A DNA stretch of 64,000 bases from Mesorhabditis belari (lineage: Eukaryota > Nematoda > Chromadorea > Rhabditida > Rhabditidae): positions 3,019,880-3,083,879 of the forward strand of contig CAUEEP010000759.1 of assembly GCA_958450365.1 (NCBI GenBank), read 5' to 3'. Under the pieces are notes generated by a model, which did no database searches, was not told where the DNA came from, and saw only the letters and a list, made by a program, of their open reading frames with translations. Made by a program: the position numbers and the translations under genes. Below are positions 41,501-47,500 of the stretch, piece by piece. How positions within the stretch are numbered: position 1 is the stretch's first letter; each line of letters opens with the position of its first letter.

Positions 41501-44500
41501 TACAGTAGCTATAGTGGCTTTAGACTGGTCTATTTAGTCTAATGTTACGTCCGAATCCGAACTAAACTTTGCTTGCTTGTATCTCCAAAACTAGTGAACC
41601 GATTTTGATGATTTTTGCGTCATTTTGTAGAGCAAGACTTATAGATTCTATAGAAATTAAAAGTGAAAGAACTAATTTAGTAGAAATATGAAATTAGTTC
41701 GGACGAGTTCGGCGTCACATATACATGTATAAAATGTATAAAAGAGCAATGTCTGTCTGTTTGTACAGACATTTCCTTGACCGTGTTTTGACCAACGAAG
41801 CTAAAACTTCTTTAGAAAACCTTAGAATATATTGTAGTTGTGCCATTTAAGATAAAAATTCAAAATTCAAAACTTAATGGCACTACGGAGGGTCGAACCC
41901 GGATCCTATGGGTTGTAGACAAGCCTGCTCCCCACTGCGCCACAACGACTACCCGTAGTCCTCCAAAAAAAAGCGTTTTTTAGTTTTTCAACTGGTATAA
42001 ATCTATAAGGGAAGATTTAACTCCTTCTGGAGTAAGGAGATCAAGTGCGTTGTGGTGTAATGGTTAGCACAGTTGGCCGGTAAGCGAAAGGTCGCGGGTT
42101 CAAGCACCCGTCGGTGCACAAGTTTTTGATCTGTCGTATTTTCAACTAGAGTACAAGAGCTACAAAAATGCCCTCTTAGCAGCACTCCCAAAGAGTGTCC
42201 AGTCTATCTACAGGCTTTTTTAGCATCTTATAAGCTATTTAAAACCACTTTGATCATTCTTGGCTTCTTGTTATGAAGCCAGATCTTAACGCTTGATCCA
42301 ATACAAGATTTACAGCACAAACCACAGCTGGCAGCTGGCAGCAGCTGGCAAAAAGTCGGCTTTGAAAACAAACCATCTCGAATATTGTGCCTCGTCGAAG
42401 TTTTGACAAAAACTCTCCGAGCACTCTGGAGATGTTGAGTGGAACGAGATGGAGATTGATTTGGACTGAAATCAAGGAAAACAATGCACTAGAAAGGGTG
42501 TTTTAAAGAGCCCAAAGTACATTCAAAGTACAAGCTACCCTTGAATCGTTTGCTCTCTTCGAATCACTCGAAATTTTTCGGCTGTCGGTCCTCGGATCTC
42601 GATTTCTCTTCGCGATTCTTTTGTTTGGAATTGGATATTTGGATCCATAGTTAAATGTAAATTTAAAGCCAAATTGGAAGCCAAATTGGAAGTCAAATTG
42701 GAAGTCAAATTGGAAGTCAAATTTACAGCCAAACTTGAAGCCAAATTTACAGCCAAATTTACAGCGAAACTTGAAGCGAAACTTGAACCCAAATTTAAAT
42801 CCAAATTTAAATCCAAACTTGAAACCAAATTTGAATCCAAAATAGAATATAGAATTGAAAGATTCACGAGAAAAGGAGTGGCTTCGGTTACTCACTTTCT
42901 CTTTCACTTTTTTTCGGTGTGTCAATGGGGTGGATTCATTTTTTCGCGTACAAATATGGCCATAAAAAGGCGAATATTCAGTAGAGAAGAGCCTGATTGA
43001 CAAATAAAAGGAAAAAAGAAAGGAAAAGGAAAAAGACGTGACGAGAATCATCCACTTTTTGAATGGAAAACTACTTCGGAGAATGGTATGGGTGAGATTG
43101 AGCAAAATATGATTGATTTTGAAGTGAGTAAGAAGAAAAATTGGTAAATTCTAGAAAACGAGTAGAATAAACAAGTGTTTACATAAGAAAGCTTGTGTAC
43201 GACTTGTAGGCAATGTCAACTGGTAGTTTTGGCCAAATGACATGTACCATTCAACGCAGATTTTCACGCTGATTCCGAATCTGCTTTTCGTTTTTGCTAT
43301 CAAGCATCCTATCAAAAGTTATAAGCGTTTAAAGTTTTGTATAGGATTTATCAAGTTTAAAGCAGATACAAAAGCAAATACAAAGCAAATACCAAGCAAA
43401 TACAAAGCCCTTTTAGAATCGCCACAAAGTCAGTGTACCGAGATGCGATCATCGACCTATACAGGCGTGGCGTTCCGGCGATGGATATCTCTAAGCGATT
43501 TACGATACGCAAACAACTTGTTTACAACGTGATAAAACGCTTTCAAGAGTTAGGAAGAAATTCTGACGTGGTGATAAAGCTACCGTTGACGTGGTAGATG
43601 TGGTAGATGTGGTAGATGTGGTAGATGTGGTAGATGTGGTAGATGTGGTAGATGTGGTAGATGTGGTGGTAGGTGATAAAGCAATCGTTGTCAACAAGGC
43701 TAATACCAAGAAGGTTCGACACAAGAAGGTACACTTGAAAGCCACTCGTTCGCTGGCAAAGATGACCAGGATGGCAAAGAATATAGGAATTTCTCGAACT
43801 TCTATGGGCTTTTCAAAAAACGTCTTAGAATGAAAGCTTAGAGGTTTTCCAAAAGCCTAAGCCTAAGCCTAAGCTTAAGCCAAAAGCCTTTCTTATGTCA
43901 GCTAGCAAAAAGAAACGCGAGGATCATTCAAACCAACTTTTGCTTGACTTCAATGGTATCATTGTACAAGTGTTCAGATAAGAAAAATGCTTTTGCACGA
44001 TTTGTACTATGTACAATCGGCGTTGTCTACCAATACGGAACCCAATACAGTACTAAAAACGCTATGAAATATCCAGGGCTAGGCATTTTTCGATCAAGCT
44101 CGATCACAAGCAGTCAAAATCAAGTCAAGGCAGTCAGGCCCTGAGTTTTAGACTCGGTTGTCAGCAAAGTCAAGACCAAGTCTGACAAGACCAAAAGCCA
44201 GGCTAGATCTAAGCCTAAGCCTAAGCTTAAGCCTGAGATGGTTTCTGGACAAACCGTAAGCAAATCACTACGCCAGAAATGGTTGTAAGCAGTAAGTGTG
44301 TTTGTAAGCAAAAAGTACGCATAGAGAACACTCTCAAAACTTACTGTCATGCGAGGATTTCAATCCGGCTCTCCAATTCACTCGTCCCATTTTTTCACTT
44401 CTTGAGTACAAGAAGTGAAATTTTTTGCATAGAAATAGTTAGTTAAAGCGAAATTTACATAAGAATTACATAGAATTGACAAAATCCATGAGATTTTCTC

Positions 44501-47500
44501 AGGTTTTTCCCAATCTTCACCCTTCTATTGACCTCTCTTTTGCGTGAAACATTTCTTTTCTTTTCTTTTTTTCTTTTCTGTACAAACACTTGAGGATTCA
44601 CATCACTCAAACGTCTTTTAAAAGCTGGAAAAAGCAAGTTTTAAGGAAAAGGACTTGGCTTTTAATTGCCAAAGCTACGGTGGATTTAGACACGGTTTAG
44701 GAAATGGATTTTTGTGAGCCTCAGTTGAGTTGAATTTTAATTTTAAGTATTCTAACGACTGCAATAGCTAGCGTGACATCCAGGATTGAGACTTACGACT
44801 TTTATTTAGTTAAATTATTGATGGTTTTAAAGATTCGAGCTAGTACAGTAACCACTGTGGCCTAGTTGAGTAGAATTTAGTTTTAAAGATTCTAATGATT
44901 GCGATAGCTAGCGTGACACCCAGGATTGAGATTTGGAAATCTTATTTTCAAAAGTGATCGACGATTTTCAAGAAATTTGATAGAACAGATCAGCTACAGT
45001 ACCCCATCGTAGCTAAATTTTGCTTTTCGCTCCCAAAATTTTCCCCAACTCCGCTGTGCGCTCCAGAATCGCCATTCTCGGATGTAAAAATGGAAACAAA
45101 TGCCATTTGAGGTAAGCGTAAAGGAGTGACGGCGTTTTTAATGTGCGCAAAACAACGAAACAACAAATTTTATATAAAGCCATTTAAGCAACTTGAATAC
45201 TGTCTAGTACTTAAGGTACTGTAGCTTTTGTACTGTAGCTTTACTTAAGGTAAATCTCAAATCTCAACTCACATCTCTCTGTCCTCCGTAGTACCAAATA
45301 GCACATCGATAAGCGCAAAAAAAAAATACAGAAATGACTTCAAGAAATTGCCAAATTCTCTCGTTTTCTCGTCATTTTTGTCACTCAAACACTTTTCTTC
45401 TCATTGTTTTTGGACTAGTTCTTTGAATGAATGGGAATTTGAATGAATGAGAAAATTCTTTGTGATAAAAAGAAAAAAAAAGTCGTTTGTTTCTCGTAAT
45501 CGTTTTGTAGTTAAAAGAATAAAATATAGTTAATACAATAAAATCGAATCGAATCGTATCAGAAATCGTTTCGAATCGAGAGAATGGAATCGAAAATGGG
45601 AAAAGGACAATGTTTGGACAAGAGGTTTCTTTGTGTTTTTGTGTTTTTTTGTGCTTTTTTGCTGACAAAAGGACCAACGCTTTTTTTTTTTGAGGGAACT
45701 GACAACCCAACCACTTGTCAAAAGAACTGACAAAAAGTGGTTGGGTAAATGAACCGGGTGAGAGTCGAGTTGGTGGTTGAAACTTGAATTTTACTATGAT
45801 TACAATATACAATAGTATACTAAGAAAACCAAAGGATCACTGCACCATCAGAGCTATTCTAACCAGAGCTGAATCTACAGGGTGCGACATAATTGTCGCA
45901 ACAAGGTGTCGCAAAGTCAATTCCGATAACTACTGGTTCGCATTCGGTTCCTATTTTCAGGGATGAGCTGCCCTGGCCTCTTGCCCTGGCCTCGTAAACA
46001 TCTCGGAAATCGCATTTGAACTTATCAGCAAGATACAAAGCTACGGGAACAATTGCTGATGCACCAAGAAGCGGTAGACGCGCCCAACTGTCGATAGACG
46101 CCCAACTGTCGGTAGACGCGCTAGACGCTCACAAAGACAAACCTCAAGCGAGTGAGGGACCGAATTCGGAAGTGGTCAGTCGGCAAGGCAAATGACAAAG
46201 AGGATGACGACTTCAAGCTTCATTGCGTCGGATTCTCGAAAATAAGCTCAAACTTACTGCTTACAAGAAAAACAAGGCTCAAGCTAAAAGGCTCAAGGAA
46301 GATAAGGAAACAAGGCTCAAGCTCAAGCTAGCTGCCGCTAAAAGCAAGCGAAAATTGCAGATCAGTTATTGATGTGCTTCAATGAAATCGACCAACACAA
46401 TATCTTGTTCACAAATGAAAAGATATTCACCGTTGAGGGTCTTCTTAGCAAGTAAAAAATGATCGAGTATGGGCCAAATCTCAATCTCCAAGTGCACATC
46501 CAGCATCTGTGATGATTTTTGGTGGCATCACTGCAACAGGAAAGACTGCTCTCATGCAGCTCCTTGGGGAAATATTTGTCATTTGTCTATTTGTCAATTC
46601 CGATAATCACCTGGCTCTTCTCAAGAATAAACTCTTGCTCTGGGCTGGTAAACATTTTGAAAATCGCATTTGGACTTATCAGCAAGATGGCGCACTTGCC
46701 CAAAAATCCAAGAAAGTCCAAGAGTTTCAGCCAAAACAACTTCCCAGACTTCATTTCTTTTCTGAGTGACCACCTAGCTCTCCAACCTTAACCCAATGAA
46801 TTTTTCAGTGACAAATCGACAAAGCTTGTTCAAAGCCCCACAAAAACATCGAAAGCTTGAAAAAAATCACTGTTAAAAGCGTGAGAAGTGCTCGATCTAG
46901 TCTATTTAGAAAAGGAAAAGGTTTGCCAGGTATTGAGCCAGTTCAGAGATGGTTCAGAGATGGTTTCAAGATTAAAAAAAGATAACGAACTCTAATGCTA
47001 GATCACTCACCGATAAGTTGTCCCACTCGTTGCTCCCAGGCCGGTTTCAAGCGAGTCGAGCGTCTCAGCCAACTGAAAAATTGTCAAGTTGGAAAAGAGC
47101 TCATTTTATCACTGTTAGTATATTGTAGCTAAGCATAAGTCCTTACAGAAATTTCAAAACAGTTATTTTACCTGTTTAAAACAATCAAAACAGTTATTTT
47201 ACTTGTTTAAAACAATCAAAACAGCTATTTTACTTGTTTAAAACAATCAAAACAGTTATTTTACTTGTTTAAAACAATCAAAACAGTTATTTTACTTGTT
47301 TAAAACAATCAAAACAGTTATTTTACTTGTTTAAAACAATCAAAACAATCATTTTACTTGTTTAAAACAATCAAAACAGTTATTTTACTTGTTTAAAACA
47401 ATCAAAACAGTTATTTTACTTGTTTAAAACAATCAAAACAGTTATTTTACTTGTTTAAAACAATCAAAACAGCTATTTTACTTGTTTAAAACAATCAAAA

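Noticed and set aside
42503..43105. 200-codon minus frame with KFGFKFG repeats
   Set aside because: Mostly the 12-bp array; only the short ATG exon at 42648-42539 fits vab-10 splicing, in a different frame.
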